NCBI RefSeq assembly: GCF_005405285.1
Contig: NZ_BJDT01000003.1
Location: 163,464-227,463, forward strand
Source of the DNA: Weissella sagaensis
Lineage (GTDB): Bacteria; Bacillota; Bacilli; Lactobacillales; Lactobacillaceae
DNA: 64,000 nucleotides
Direction: 5' to 3'
A model generated the notes under the pieces. The model worked only from the letters and a program-made list of their open reading frames with translations. It was not told the DNA's origin and made no database searches. Position 1 is the stretch's first letter. Each line of letters starts with the position of its first letter. This document shows, in pieces, positions 63,821-64,000 of the stretch. A program made the position numbers and the translations under genes.

Positions 63821-64000
63821 ACACTCGTTCTAATTCTGTCGGAATTAAACCAACTGATGTAATTTGAGGTTCGGATTACCAAGTCCTCAAAATTGGAAAA
63901 AGTTGTTTGAAAGGCAAACTCTCTCTTCAACAATGAGTGAAAAGCTTCAATTGGCCCATTATCATAAGGATAACCTTGTTTTGAGTATGAGTGGCTAATC
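63817..64000 (-). mobile_element. IS3-family transposase (OrfB), C-terminal fragment at the window edge
   Basis: Sixty residues are readable on the minus strand before a TAG at 63819-63817. They contain HSYSKQGYPYDNGPIEAFHSLLKRE and end YISWFNSDRIRTSV. YDNGPIEAFHSLLK holds the DDE-region Glu of IS3-type rve transposases. The usual last 15-20 residues (GXSPXXYR) are lacking, and the stop falls where csn2 homology starts, so the element is either truncated or newly joined to csn2. No terminal repeat could be identified, and the rest lies outside the window. Confidence 0.85.

Overview
The window is a low-GC Gram-positive chromosome segment, most likely from the Leuconostoc/Weissella branch of Lactobacillaceae, with Weissella the best guess. 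This is inferred from gene content and from the style of the ribosomal, DnaK-operon and YG-repeat proteins; no database search was possible. Almost every gene lies on the minus strand. Only plsC, lexA, one acyltransferase and a small monooxygenase lie on the plus strand. No rRNA or tRNA gene was seen.

Layout. 1-17 kb is core housekeeping: folA, an ABC-F ATPase, cca, a MYG1-family protein, glmS, a 37-aa small ORF, amt, an LCP cell-wall protein, frr-pyrH-tsf, rpsB with a structured leader, a tRNA methyltransferase/GIY-YIG pair, plsC, yneF, a DUF896 gene and a lexA-like gene. 17-30 kb is a cell-envelope island. It holds three copies of a two-gene cassette (an acyltransferase-3-like membrane protein followed by an LtaS/MdoB-type phosphoglycerol transferase), one large membrane protein and one further acyltransferase. 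30-39 kb is core again: apt, recJ, rnz, then hrcA-grpE-dnaK-dnaJ behind two CIRCE operators. 39-58 kb is a surface-polysaccharide region. It has a priming sugar transferase, a Wzz-like protein, Wzy, a DUF4422 transferase, UDP-galactopyranose mutase, an O-acyltransferase, Wzx, a GtrB-like transferase and two paralogous GT2 enzymes. These are flanked by secreted proteins (a CAP protein, an SGNH hydrolase and a frameshifted GH25 muramidase) and a teichoic-acid-type glycerophosphotransferase. 58-63 kb holds a GH31 glucosidase, a short-chain dehydrogenase and an esterase. 63-64 kb holds a six-repeat CRISPR array next to a 5'-truncated csn2, which is cut by an IS3-like transposase fragment.

How it works together. 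The polysaccharide genes look like a complete Wzx/Wzy route in which glf supplies UDP-galactofuranose, but no CpsB/CpsD-type phosphatase or kinase is present. The triplicated phosphoglycerol transferases and the TagB-like protein suggest that glycerol-phosphate decoration of the wall is an elaborated theme. In the glmS-amt region, a near-perfect GlnR box and several TGGTATAG motifs suggest joint control by nitrogen and amino-sugar supply.

Most notable points: a LexA-like repressor without the cleavage site or catalytic Ser/Lys; three cassettes whose acyltransferase-like partners have Gln where the catalytic His is expected; a DnaK-operon DnaJ without the zinc finger; a dnaX-type A AAA AAG slippery site exactly at the frameshift in the muramidase gene; a GlmS whose N-terminal Cys is preceded by Met-Phe; and a LexA-box-like sequence between csn2 and the first CRISPR repeat.
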